Source: CAVZVZ01 sp963778895 (lineage in GTDB: Bacteria > Actinomycetota > Acidimicrobiia > Acidimicrobiales > Acidimicrobilacustridaceae). From it: a DNA stretch of 64,000 bases. Both the position numbers and the translations under genes were made by a program. Under the pieces are notes generated by a model. It had not been told where the DNA came from, searched no databases, and saw only the letters and a list, made by a program, of their open reading frames with translations. Each line of letters opens with the position of its first letter. The first letter of the stretch is position 1. The DNA lies in NCBI GenBank assembly GCA_963778895.1, contig CAVZVZ010000008.1, forward strand, positions 1 through 64,000. The letters are read 5' to 3'. This document shows positions 9,484 through 17,914 of this stretch, one piece after another.

Positions 9484-10342
9484 CTAAGCGTTCGTCTCGT
9501 CCGCCGGTGGCGTGCTGGGAAGCGGGGGCGACCCGTCGTCGCGTCCGTTCGCGTCGACGGCGGCGCCGAGCGTGTACGACGTCATCGACAGCGAGCCCAT
9601 GGCGTAGCCCTCGATCAGGGTGTCGGTCGTGCGGCCCTCGGCCGCCGCGAGGCCGGCCACGTAGAGCAACGGGATGAAGTGATCCGGCGTCGGCACCGCC
9701 AGATCGAACGTCGTCGTGCTCGCGTAGCTTCGCCACCTCGGACGGATTGCTCGTCATCACGGTGCGCGCCGCCTCGTCGAACCTCTGGGCCCAGTCGAAC
9801 GCGGCTTCCGGTTGGTCCCAGGCGACGCGACGCAGGTTGTGCACGACGTTGCCGCTGCCGATGATGACGACGCCGCGTTCGCGCAACGGTGCGAGCGCCG
9901 CACCCAGCGCAACGTGGTACTCGAACGGCTCGAGCGCGTTGATCGCGAGCTGGACGACGGGGATGTCGGCGTCGGGAAAGGCGTGGACGAGCAGGGACCA
10001 GGTGCCGTGATCGAGGCCCCAGCTGTCGTGGTCCATGCCGATCCAGGTCGGCTTCACGATCTCGGCGATCTCCTCGGCCACCGTGGGCGAACCCGGAGCG
10101 GGGTACTGCACGGCGAAGAGCTCGTCGGGGAATCCGTAGAAGTCGTGGATCGTCTTCGGGCGCGCCATCGCCGTGACTGCGCTGGCGTTGATGTACCAGT
10201 GGGCCGAGATCACGAGGATCGCTCGGGGTCGCTCGACGGAGTGGCCGAACTCGCGCCATGCATCGGTGTAGCGATTGTGGTCCAGGGCGTTCATCGGGTT
10301 GCCGTGCCCGAGGAACGCGGCGGGCATCGATTGGTCGGCCAT
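9484..10342 (-). CDS. LigB/YgiD-type extradiol dioxygenase (4,5-DOPA dioxygenase family), one frameshift
   Basis: Class III extradiol ring-cleaving dioxygenase, YgiD/DODA type, expected to open catechol-like rings using a single active-site metal. The N-terminal AFLGHGNPMNAL motif and ISAHWY segment supply the conserved His residues. GSGNVVHNLRRV is the central family block, and PTPDHFIPLLYVAGLA the C-terminal one. The frame breaks at about 9715, just before PTPDHF; rejoining gives about 285 residues, slightly longer than typical YgiD (about 260) because of a low-complexity tail. A TACGAT -10 box (10352-10357) lies 9 nt upstream of the ATG at 10342, consistent with a near-leaderless mRNA. The real substrate is not known. 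Confidence 0.8.
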
Positions 10343-10441
10343 CGATCCAGCATCGTAGAAGTCTGCGAGGCTCCTCCCGCGGCCGATGAGTTCTCGGGCG
10401 CGATCGGGTCAGAATCGTGATGGACGCCTCGAGGAGGAATC

Positions 10442-11644
10442 GTGGCTGGATCAGGGTTGGACAGCGATCGACTGGCCCGCATGCGGGACGTGGTGGCGAC
10501 GCACACCGAACGGGGAGAGGTGGCCGGTCTGGCGTGGGCGCTGGCCCGGCGGGGCGCGGTGCACACCGGTTTCGCCGGCCGATTCGAACCCGATGGGGGT
10601 GCCTCGGTAGCGCTGGACACGATCTTCCGGATCTCGTCGATGACCAAGCCGGTCACCGCGGTCGCGGCGCTGATCCTGATGGAGGAATGTGTGCTGCGCC
10701 TGGACGACCCGGTCGACGCGTGGCTTCCTGAGTTGGCGGACCGCCAGGTGCTCGCTCGCCCGGGCGCGGCGCTGGACGACACAGTGCCTGCGCACCGGCC
10801 GATCACCTTGCGCGATCTCCTCACGTTCCGGCTCGGGCTCGGCATGGACTTCTCGTTCACGGTCCCGCAGCCGTCGTTGCAGGCGATGGCCGAGCTCGGG
10901 CTCGGCGTCGGCCCTCCCGCGCCCGCGGGCCCACCCGAGCCCGACGAGTGGATCCGTCTGTTGGGCACGGTGCCCCTCGAGTATCAGCCGGGTGAGCGGT
11001 GGCTCTATCACACGAGCGCGGACGTACTCGGCGTCCTGATCGCGCGCGCATCGGGTCAACCGCTCGAGGCGTTCCTGCGCGAGCGGATCTTCGATCCACT
11101 CGGCATGCGCGATACGGGCTTCGCCGTGCCGACGGCCGAACTGGATCGGTTCGGCCCGTGCTACTGGGTCGATCCCGAGCACGGCGGGCGCGAGGCCTAC
11201 GACCTCGCCGACGGCCAGTGGAGCAAGCCGCCGGCCTTCCCGTCCGGCGGTGCGGGCCTGGTGTCGACCGTGCCCGACTACCTCGCCTTCGGCCAGATGT
11301 TGCTGGCCGGCGGCGCGCATGACGGGCAACGCATCGTGTCCCGAACCTCGATCGATGCCATGACGACCGATCAGCTCACGGCCGAGCAGAAGGCGGCGTC
11401 CGGTCCGGACCCCACGGGCGCGCTGGGGTGGGGGTTCGGAGTCGGTGTGCAAACGCGGCGAACGGGACCGGCCTTCTCGGTCGGCACCTATACGTGGGAC
11501 GGAGGGCTCGGCAGCATCTGGGCCAACGACCCGAGCGAACAACTCGTCGGTGTGTTGCTCACGAACCAGATGTGGACGTCACCCGTGGCACCGCCCGTGT
11601 GCGACGACTTCTGGTCGAGCGCGTACGCCGCCATAGACGACTGA
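10442..11644 (+). CDS. Serine hydrolase of the beta-lactamase/EstB (class C-like) family
   Basis: Intact 400-residue serine hydrolase with the penicillin-binding/beta-lactamase fold. The nucleophile motif SxxK is S66-M-T-K69 (RISSMTKP). The second motif is around Y189 (WLYHTSADVLG). The GTYTWDGGLGS stretch near the C-terminus stands where the KTG/HTG-like third motif is expected. Such proteins act as esterases, D-aminopeptidases or amide hydrolases more often than as true beta-lactamases. No signal peptide is seen, so a cytosolic esterase is the better guess. The GTG start at 10442 follows a GGAGG ribosome site. It is convergent with the AlkB-like gene, whose end lies 1 bp away. Confidence 0.85.
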   Translation: MAGSGLDSDRLARMRDVVATHTERGEVAGLAWALARRGAVHTGFAGRFEPDGGASVALDTIFRISSMTKPVTAVAALILMEECVLRLDDPVDAWLPELADRQVLARPGAALDDTVPAHRPITLRDLLTFRLGLGMDFSFTVPQPSLQAMAELGLGVGPPAPAGPPEPDEWIRLLGTVPLEYQPGERWLYHTSADVLGVLIARASGQPLEAFLRERIFDPLGMRDTGFAVPTAELDRFGPCYWVDPEHGGREAYDLADGQWSKPPAFPSGGAGLVSTVPDYLAFGQMLLAGGAHDGQRIVSRTSIDAMTTDQLTAEQKAASGPDPTGALGWGFGVGVQTRRTGPAFSVGTYTWDGGLGSIWANDPSEQLVGVLLTNQMWTSPVAPPVCDDFWSSAYAAIDD

Positions 11645-11645
11645 G

Positions 11646-12305
11646 CTAGCGACGGCGGTAGGTGAGCGGCGCTCGATAGGAGCTGCCCATGAACGGTCGG
11701 CCGACTCGGCGAGCGTGTCGCCATTGGATCGAGATGCGGGGGCCGATCGTTCGATCGGGAAGATACGGGACGGAGTGCTCCCAGTCGGCTTGAGTCCGAC
11801 CGCCCATCACCAGTAGGTCGCCCGACGCGGGCGCCAGGTCGTGGGTAGCGCCCTTGCCGGGTGAATCGTCGTGCCGTGATGCTCGGGCCCTGAGCCTCCA
11901 CGGTCGTTGTGCGCCGAGGCTGAGGATCGCCACGATCGTGTCATCGAGCCAGCGCATGTCGGTGTCGCGGTGGAACGCCTGACCGTCGTGTCCGTCTCGG
12001 TACTGGATCATGGCGAACCCGTCGAACTGCACGCGGTAGCGGTGTTGGATCACCCGTGTGGCCTCGGCCAGAGCGGGATGGGGGAGCGGCGTGCCCCGGC
12101 TCCAGCCCGCGCCGACTCGGCGCTCCTCGACGACGTGGTCGTAGCGGAACAACTGGCTGGTCTGCCAGGCGACCGTGTCGCGTAGATGGGAGTACACGTC
12201 GTCGGGTGCGGTGATCCAGCCCCGGGTGATGTCGATCCAGGCTCCGTTACCCAGTTCCAGCCGTTCGCTCGTCGCCTCACGGTTGACGTAGGCCACCTCG
12301 TCCAT
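11646..12305 (-). CDS. AlkB-like Fe(II)/2-oxoglutarate dioxygenase
   Basis: A 219-residue 2OG-Fe(II) oxygenase of the AlkB type, which demethylates alkylated nucleic acid bases (1-methyladenine, 3-methylcytosine) by oxidation. The iron-binding HxD is H112-R-D114 (FHRDTD), the distal His is H177 (WEHSVP), and the 2OG/substrate Arg pair is R190...R196 (RISIQWR). The substrate-lid MIQYRDG is also present. The frame stays open upstream, but ATG 12305 fits the family N-terminus. It is divergent from the 3-methyladenine glycosylase, with 81 bp between start codons holding the palindrome TGCCCGGGCA (12329-12338). The pairing supports a role in alkylation repair. Confidence 0.85.
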   Translation of the reverse strand: MDEVAYVNREATSERLELGNGAWIDITRGWITAPDDVYSHLRDTVAWQTSQLFRYDHVVEERRVGAGWSRGTPLPHPALAEATRVIQHRYRVQFDGFAMIQYRDGHDGQAFHRDTDMRWLDDTIVAILSLGAQRPWRLRARASRHDDSPGKGATHDLAPASGDLLVMGGRTQADWEHSVPYLPDRTIGPRISIQWRHARRVGRPFMGSSYRAPLTYRRR

Positions 12306-12386
12306 CCCCACAGGATGCCCCGGAGCCATGCCCGGGCACACCGAGGCAGAATGACGGCGGGGTTCGGGTTGCGGCAGCATGCGGCC

Positions 12387-13032
12387 ATGGGTGAAGGCAC
12401 GACCGGCGTGGCGCGGGGCGAGGATGGCAAGCGCCGCTGCGCGTGGTCGGCGTCGGCGCCCGAGTACGTCGCCTATCACGATGACGAGTGGGGCCGTCCG
12501 GTCGTGGACGACGTCCGGCTGTACGAGAAGGTTTGCCTCGAGGGCTTCCAGTCCGGTCTGTCCTGGCTGACCATCCTCCGCAAGCGTGACGCGTTCCGGC
12601 GAGCGTTCAAGGGGTTCGACCCGATCAAGGTGGCACGGTTCGGCTCGCGGGACGTGCAGCGATTGCTTGGCGACGCCGCGATCGTCCGTCACCGAGGCAA
12701 GATCGAAGCCACGATCGCAAACGCTCGCGCGACGCTGGCCGTGCAGGACGAGTGCGGTTCTCTGGCGGGCTTCGTATGGCGGTTCGCGCCCACCGGACCG
12801 GCGCGCGGCTCCGACTGGACTCGGTGATGTACCGGCGAAGACGCCGGAGTCGATCGCCTTGTCGAAGGCGTTGCTCCGCCGCGGCTTTCGGTTCGTCGGT
12901 CCGACGACCGCGTACGCGGCCATGCAATCACTTGGTCTGGTGAACGACCACCTACGCGGCTGTCACGTACGGGCGGAATGCGAGCGTCAACGCAAGGCGC
13001 TCGTCGTTCCGGTCACAACCTGTACGCCGTGA
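12387..13032 (+). CDS. tag: DNA-3-methyladenine glycosylase I, one frameshift
   Basis: Base-excision glycosylase removing 3-methyladenine from DNA. It has the Tag family blocks RCAWSASAPEYVAYHDDEWGR at the N-terminus, GLSWLTILRKRDAFRRAF in the middle, and, in the next frame, TPESIALSKALLRRGFRFVGPTT and NDHLRGC at the C-terminus. These include the Cys/His residues that bind zinc in Tag. The frame changes near 12825, where a stop interrupts the first frame; a one-base change rejoins it to about 215 residues, close to the usual size. ATG 12387 is chosen because conserved sequence begins just after it. Its last 20 bp overlap the end of the convergent lipoprotein gene. Confidence 0.85.
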
Positions 13033-14503
13033 TCGTGCTGGCCAACGGCGCGTTGACGTTGTTTGCCCACGCCGATGCTGTGGCCGCAGTCTGACCCGGC
13101 GCGGCGAACCGGACGATCCGCGTCGAGTCCAGCGTCGCGGCGGGCCCGGCGGAAGGATCCGTGTTCGGGATGGCCGTCACGAAGTTGAGGCCGCTCGCTC
13201 CGAGGAAGTGGGCGTCGCCCCAGCACTGGTCCACGGGGCTGTTCAACTCGTCGCGGTAGAAGCCGTCGGCGACGTCGGTGAGCGTGCCACCCGGCGGGAT
13301 GATCGACGTGTTGACCTGTCCCACCACCATGACCGAGCCCTGGGCGCCGGTCACCAGTTCCCACGTCGGTACCGCAGTGCTGACTGCGTCCGCCGCGCCG
13401 TCGATGGTCACCGCGGTCTGGTTGTCACTGTTCTGATAGGTCATGCCGATCGCGCTCGTGCTGTAGTCGATGTAATCCATGATCCCCGGGATCGCGTGAA
13501 CGCGAAGGTTCGTTCGGGTCTCCTCGCGGTCGCGATACATCACATGGGTGCGTTCGGTCAGCGGCCCGCTGTTGGCTCCGACGTACGAGCGGATGCCCCG
13601 CACCGGGCCGTCGATGTTCGCGATGAACGCGCCTTCGCCATCGGAGAAGGTCACGTTGCTCCGGGCGCAGGTCGTGAGACCGAAGCGAGCCTTCGCACCG
13701 TCGAGGATGTCGACACCGGTGGCCCCACCGGTCGCGATCTGCCAGCGCGTCTCGATCCATCGGTCATCGAAGCCGGCCTGATAGTTGGGTGTGGTCACCT
13801 GCGACGTCTCGGCGTTCGGTCCGTCGGCGCGTTTGTACGTCGTCTTGTACGACCCGGATGTCAGATTGAACTGATAGTTGACGTAGTCCTGGCCGGCCGA
13901 TGGATCGAGGCTCCCGTCCGATACGAACAGGTACACCGAGGCCGCTTGCGGCGCGGCGATGGGGTCACTGATGTGGACTTCGATTCCCGATCCGCGCACC
14001 ACACCGGCGGGTTCGGTCTTCTCGTTGTTCAAGACGGTGCCGCCACCATCGGACGACATGAAGACGAGCTCGTCGTCGGCGTCGAAGTTCGGGTCGCTGT
14101 CCGCGCCGACGAAGGTGTTCGGATCGGCGTACTGCAACGCGGTGACGCCGATCGGCGTCGTGCCGTACACGGTCCCGATGACGCCGACGGTCGCGTTGCT
14201 GCCGGGGTATTGACCGAAGTCGACCACCTTGCGCTGGTCGACCTGCACCGGCACCTGCGTCCAGGTCGGGGTGCTGTTGGGTCGGGTGTGCTTGAACGCG
14301 ACGATCCGATTGGGGGCCGTCCCGAGCAGGCTCGGCAGCTGCGAGCCCGTGAACACCACCGGTTCTTCGGATCGAGCGAGGGTGTTGTTGTTGACGTCGA
14401 CGCACGCCGCGCTGACGAGAACAACGGCGACGACGACACCAAAGGTGAGATAGCGCCGGCGACGTGGTCGTGCGCGCGGAACGACAGTCTGATCTTCGGT
14501 CAC
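13013..14503 (-). CDS. Predicted secreted lipoprotein of unknown function
   Basis: A 496-residue protein starting at GTG 14503. A basic N-terminus (PRARPRRRRY) leads into a hydrophobic stretch and a lipobox-like LVSAAC at about residue 33, so it is probably exported and lipid-anchored. The rest is soluble, Thr/Ser/Asp-rich and beta-strand-like, with aromatic clusters (CWGDAHFLGASGLNF near the C-terminus). It contains Asp-rich SDPNFDADDELVF, which could bind calcium. I do not recognise a named domain. A TACCCT hexamer lies well upstream, leaving an ordinary leader. It is convergent with tag. The function is unknown. Confidence 0.75.
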   Translation of the reverse strand: MTEDQTVVPRARPRRRRYLTFGVVVAVVLVSAACVDVNNNTLARSEEPVVFTGSQLPSLLGTAPNRIVAFKHTRPNSTPTWTQVPVQVDQRKVVDFGQYPGSNATVGVIGTVYGTTPIGVTALQYADPNTFVGADSDPNFDADDELVFMSSDGGGTVLNNEKTEPAGVVRGSGIEVHISDPIAAPQAASVYLFVSDGSLDPSAGQDYVNYQFNLTSGSYKTTYKRADGPNAETSQVTTPNYQAGFDDRWIETRWQIATGGATGVDILDGAKARFGLTTCARSNVTFSDGEGAFIANIDGPVRGIRSYVGANSGPLTERTHVMYRDREETRTNLRVHAIPGIMDYIDYSTSAIGMTYQNSDNQTAVTIDGAADAVSTAVPTWELVTGAQGSVMVVGQVNTSIIPPGGTLTDVADGFYRDELNSPVDQCWGDAHFLGASGLNFVTAIPNTDPSAGPAATLDSTRIVRFAAPGQTAATASAWANNVNAPLASTITAYRL

Positions 14504-14587
14504 GGAGCCCCCCGTTGTTTCCCGACGAAAGCGTGAGGGTAGCCCGGTTCGGATGCGGACAGCCGGGCGAGACGTGGTCGCCTCGGT

Positions 14588-14998
14588 TCAGGGTGTCGGC
14601 GCGTCGGCCGCGAGATCGGCGATGGTGTAGGTCGTGAGCAGTGACGTGACGCCGGCGGCGGTCGCGGCCCACATGGCGTGGGTCTCGGATGCAGGGTCGG
14701 GCAGGGCTCGCACGTCGATCACCTCGCCGTCGATCGCTTCGATCACGTCGGCGACGCAGATCTGGTCGCCGGGACGCGCCAGCCAGTAGCCGCCGTCGCC
14801 TCCGCGCCGGCTCTCGACGAGCCCCGCACGCCGCAACTGGGTCAGAACCGCGCCGAGGAATCGGGCCGGGATGTCCTGGCGGCCCGCGATCTCGTTGGCC
14901 TTCACCGGCCGGCCCGCACCCCGTGCGACCTCGACCATGGCCCGTACCGCGTAGTCGACCTTGGCCGAGATCCTGAGCACCTGGTTCCCCTTTCCCAT
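14588..14998 (-). CDS. Rrf2-family transcriptional regulator without Fe-S cysteines
   Basis: A 136-residue Rrf2-type winged-helix repressor. The family signature is visible: ISAKVDYAVRAMVEVA (helix 1), IAGRQDIPARFLGAVLTQLRRAGLVESRRGGDGGYWLAR (recognition helix and wing). The three Cys residues that hold the Fe-S cluster in IscR/NsrR are absent; there is no Cys at all, as in CymR-like members that sense sulfur status through a partner. It is divergent from a sulfonate/nitrate-type ABC transporter operon, so control of sulfur (or nitrogen) uptake is a reasonable inference. The shared intergenic region contains an AT-rich inverted repeat. Confidence 0.85.
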   Translation of the reverse strand: MGKGNQVLRISAKVDYAVRAMVEVARGAGRPVKANEIAGRQDIPARFLGAVLTQLRRAGLVESRRGGDGGYWLARPGDQICVADVIEAIDGEVIDVRALPDPASETHAMWAATAAGVTSLLTTYTIADLAADAPTP

Positions 14999-15046
14999 GA
15001 TTTGTATAGGAATTGTTGCTAGAAGTATGCCACTTGTCTACAAATC
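14999..15046. promoter_or_regulatory. AT-rich divergent promoter region with inverted repeat
   Basis: GATTTGTA (14999-15006) and TACAAATC (15039-15046) form perfect 8-bp arms around 32 nt, in a stretch strikingly AT-rich for this genome (it includes TATAGGAATTGTTGCTAG). It lies between the Rrf2 start codon and the ABC transporter operon. It is a candidate Rrf2 operator covering both promoters. Confidence 0.5.
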
Positions 15047-15098
15047 AGAGTGCTTTGGTATGAAATGAGTCGCGAGGGCTCTGACCTGGAGGTTCTTT

Positions 15099-16211
15099 GT
15101 GTCGTACGCCGAACGTTCGCCAAAACGTCGAGTAGCAGGGCGTCGAGCAGGCGTTTCGCTGCTCGTGCTGCTGGCGCTGCTCATCGGGGCCGCCGCGTGC
15201 AGCAACGACGACAAGACGAGCACGGGCGGGTCGCCCACGTCGGCCGCCGACGGGGGCAACGCCACGGCATCGACCGTCCGGCTCGGCTACTTCGGGAACG
15301 TGACGCACGCCCCGGCGATCGTCGGGGTCGAGCAGGGGTACTTCGCCGACAAACTTGGCGACACCAAGCTCGAGACGAGCACGTTCAACGCCGGTCCGGC
15401 TGAGGTCGAGGCGCTGTTCGCCGATGCGCTCGACATCGGCTTCATCGGTCCCAACCCGTCGATCAACGCCTACGCGCAGTCGAATGGTGAGGCGATCCGG
15501 ATCGTCTCCGGAAGTACGTCGGGGGGCGCCTATCTGGTGACCAAGCCCGAGATCACGAGCGCGGAGGATCTTCGGGGCAAGACCGTGGCGACACCGCAGC
15601 TCGGCAACACCCAGGACGTCGCGCTGCGGTCGTGGCTGAAGGATCAGGGGCTGAACACCGACACCTCGGGCGGCGGTGACGTGTCGATCAAGCCACAGGA
15701 GAACGCGGACACGCTCACGGCGTTCAAGGACGGCACCATCGACGGCGCGTGGGTCCCCGAACCGTGGGCCACGCGTTTGATCCAGGAGGGCGGCGGCAAG
15801 GTCCTCGTCGACGAGAAGACGCTGTGGCCCGAAGGTCAGTACGTCACGACGCAGGTGATCGTGCGGACGAAGTTCCTCGAGCAGTACCCCGGCACCGTCA
15901 AGGCCATCATCGAGGGCGAGCTCGCGGCGCTGGACTTCATGCAGGCGAATCCTGATCAAGCCAAGACGATCACGAACACGGGTATCGAGAAGATCACCAC
16001 CAAGCCGCTTCCGCAGCAGGTCATCGATGCGGCTTGGCCCAACCTGACCTTCACCTACGACCCCATCGCATCGTCGCTCCAGGCGTCGGCCCAGGCCGCG
16101 CAGGATGTGGGTCTGCTCGACCCGGTGGACCTCAACGGCATCTACGACTTGTCCTTGCTCAATTCGGTGCTCGCGGCGCAGAACCTGCCGCCGGTCCAGG
16201 GATTGTCATGA
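15099..16211 (+). CDS. ABC transporter substrate-binding lipoprotein (sulfonate/taurine/nitrate SsuA/TauA type)
   Basis: A 370-residue solute-binding protein, first gene of a three-gene ABC operon. The N-terminus is basic (SPKRRVAGRRAG), then hydrophobic, ending in the lipobox LLIGAAAC, so it is anchored outside the membrane. The mature part begins VRLGYFGNVTHAPAIVGVEQGYF, the classic SsuA/NrtA/ThiY opening, followed by FADALDIGFIGPNPSINAY and the hinge sequence AWVPEPWATRL. The start GTG 15099 follows GGAGG at 15088-15092. The ligand is not determinable; alkanesulfonates or taurine are favoured by the neighbouring Rrf2/CymR-like regulator. Confidence 0.85.
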   Translation: MSYAERSPKRRVAGRRAGVSLLVLLALLIGAAACSNDDKTSTGGSPTSAADGGNATASTVRLGYFGNVTHAPAIVGVEQGYFADKLGDTKLETSTFNAGPAEVEALFADALDIGFIGPNPSINAYAQSNGEAIRIVSGSTSGGAYLVTKPEITSAEDLRGKTVATPQLGNTQDVALRSWLKDQGLNTDTSGGGDVSIKPQENADTLTAFKDGTIDGAWVPEPWATRLIQEGGGKVLVDEKTLWPEGQYVTTQVIVRTKFLEQYPGTVKAIIEGELAALDFMQANPDQAKTITNTGIEKITTKPLPQQVIDAAWPNLTFTYDPIASSLQASAQAAQDVGLLDPVDLNGIYDLSLLNSVLAAQNLPPVQGLS

Positions 16212-17023
16212 ATCAATCCGAGACCGCAGAACAGCTCGGTGAGACGGTGGCGCCGCACGCACCCCCGTCTCCGCTGTCCGCCGTCGTGATTGACAACGTG
16301 TCGAAGATCTTCGGCGCGGGGCCCGAGGCGGTGAAGGCACTCGACCGCATCAATCTGCAGGTGGGCGCGGGCGAGTTCGTCTGCATCGTCGGCGCGTCAG
16401 GTTGTGGCAAGAGCACTCTGCTCAACTTGGTCGCCGATCTCGACAAACCGTCCGCGGGGCGCGTGAAGGAGAGTGGCCGCGTCACGTTGATGTTCCAGGA
16501 AGCGGCGCTGTTCCCGTGGCTGACAGTGTCAGGCAACATCAGCCTCGCGTTGAAGCTCCGCGGTGTTCCCAAACGCGATCGCAAGGATCGCATCGAACAG
16601 CTGCTCGAGACCGTGCACCTCGAGGACTTCGCCAAGAAGCAACCCCACGAGCTTTCGGGTGGCATGCGGCAGCGTGTGGCCATCGCGCGCGCGTTCGCGC
16701 AGGATGCCGACATCCTCCTGATGGACGAACCGTTCGGTGCCCTCGACGCCATGACGCGCGATCTTCTTCACGACGAGCTCGAGCGGCTCTGGACCGATCG
16801 CAGTTTCACCGTGCTCTTCGTCACGCACAACGTGCGGGAGGCCGCCCGTCTCGCGGATCGGATCGTCCTCCTGTCGAGCCGGCCCGGTCGCGTTGTCGAG
16901 GAGTTCAAGGTCGACGTCCCCCGTCCCCGCCGGATGGATTCACCCGAGGTGAGCGGGTTGGCCGGAGAGATCACCGTCCGCCTACGCGAGGAGGTGCGCC
17001 GTCATGCCGGCGACGACCGCTGA
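16208..17023 (+). CDS. ABC transporter ATP-binding protein (SsuB/TauB type)
   Basis: The 271-residue ATPase of the sulfonate/nitrate-type importer. It has Walker A GASGCGKST, Q-loop MFQEAALFPWLTV, signature LSGGMRQR, Walker B ILLMDEPFGALD and switch His VTHNVREA. The ATG at 16208 overlaps the stop of the binding-protein gene (ATGA), indicating translational coupling. An N-terminal extension of about 30 residues precedes the ABC domain. It pairs with the permease encoded immediately downstream. Confidence 0.9.
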   Translation: MNQSETAEQLGETVAPHAPPSPLSAVVIDNVSKIFGAGPEAVKALDRINLQVGAGEFVCIVGASGCGKSTLLNLVADLDKPSAGRVKESGRVTLMFQEAALFPWLTVSGNISLALKLRGVPKRDRKDRIEQLLETVHLEDFAKKQPHELSGGMRQRVAIARAFAQDADILLMDEPFGALDAMTRDLLHDELERLWTDRSFTVLFVTHNVREAARLADRIVLLSSRPGRVVEEFKVDVPRPRRMDSPEVSGLAGEITVRLREEVRRHAGDDR

Positions 17024-17897
17024 ACCGACACCGTCATCGACGAGGCTCGACCAAGAGCTGGCGGGGCTCGACGCGCTCGAGATCCCGGACCGCCCGCGTG
17101 CCGAGCTGTTCCGACGCGTGTGGTCGGCGGTCTGGCCGAAGATCGCCGCCATCGGCCTGGCTCTGTTGATCTGGCAACTCGTCGTGTGGAGCGGGTGGAA
17201 GCCGACCTACGTGCTGCCGCCCCCGGGCAAAGTGCTGAGTGAGTTCTGGACGCAATTGACCGACGGCACGTACACGAAGGCAACTCGCATCACGTTGCAG
17301 CGGGCGTTCCTCGGGTACTCGATCGCGTTGGTGATCGGGGTGCTCGTCGGCGCAGTGGTCTCGCGCAACAAGATCCTGCGCTCTGCGTTCGGTTCGCTCA
17401 TCACCGGCCTGCAGACGATGCCGTCGATTGCGTGGTTTCCGCTCGCGATCCTGCTGTTCAAGCTGACGGAATCGGCCATCCTGTTCGTGGTGGTACTCGG
17501 CGCCGCGCCCGCCATTGCCAATGGCCTCATCTCGGGCGCCGACAACATCCAGCCCATCTTGTTGCGGGCCGGTCGCGTGCTCGGTGCGAAGCGGTGGACG
17601 CTGTATCGGCACGTGGTGCTTCCTGCTTCGCTCCCGTCCTTCGTCGGTGGCATGAAACAGGGCTGGGCTTTCGCCTGGCGCAGCTTGATGGCGGGCGAGT
17701 TGTTGGTGATCATCGCCAACCAACCGTCGATCGGTTTCCTGTTGGATCAGAATCGCGAGCTCAACGACTCGGTGGGATTGCTCGCGGTGATGATCCTGAT
17801 CTTGATCATCGGGATCCTCGTCGACTCGGTCTTCTTCGGCACGCTCGAGCGCAAGATCCGCAAGCGCTACGGCCTGGTCGACGCCGCCGCGACCTGA
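17004..17897 (+). CDS. ABC transporter permease (SsuC/TauC type)
   Basis: The 297-residue membrane subunit, overlapping the ATPase gene by 20 bp. After a hydrophilic N-terminus of about 45 residues it has about six hydrophobic segments (IAAIGLALLIWQLVVW, YSIALVIGVLVGAVV, AILFVVVLGAAPAIANG, LAVMILILIIGILVDSVFF). The BPD_transp_1 EAA-like loop is seen as ILLRAGRVLGAKRWTLYRHVVLPASLP. It ends the operon; uppP follows on the other strand. Confidence 0.9.
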   Translation: MPATTAEPTPSSTRLDQELAGLDALEIPDRPRAELFRRVWSAVWPKIAAIGLALLIWQLVVWSGWKPTYVLPPPGKVLSEFWTQLTDGTYTKATRITLQRAFLGYSIALVIGVLVGAVVSRNKILRSAFGSLITGLQTMPSIAWFPLAILLFKLTESAILFVVVLGAAPAIANGLISGADNIQPILLRAGRVLGAKRWTLYRHVVLPASLPSFVGGMKQGWAFAWRSLMAGELLVIIANQPSIGFLLDQNRELNDSVGLLAVMILILIIGILVDSVFFGTLERKIRKRYGLVDAAAT

Positions 17898-17914
17898 TCC
17901 CACACCTCGTTCGG

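Noticed and set aside
7460..10342. A 960-codon open frame on the minus strand
   Set aside because: Only its first about 210 codons (10342 downward) encode a recognisable protein, the LigB-type dioxygenase. The rest is the antisense of the broken BTAD regulator and reads as low-complexity Arg/Ser.
13208..14536. A 442-codon open frame on the plus strand opposite the secreted lipoprotein
   Set aside because: Composition is Arg/Val/Gly-biased as expected for the reverse of a GC-rich gene. The minus-strand product has a signal sequence and lipobox, so it is the real gene.
15034..15064. TTGTCT...TATGAA as a sigma70-type promoter for the ABC operon
   Set aside because: Spacing is 19 nt and the -10 is poor; the region is likely a promoter, but the exact hexamers cannot be defended.
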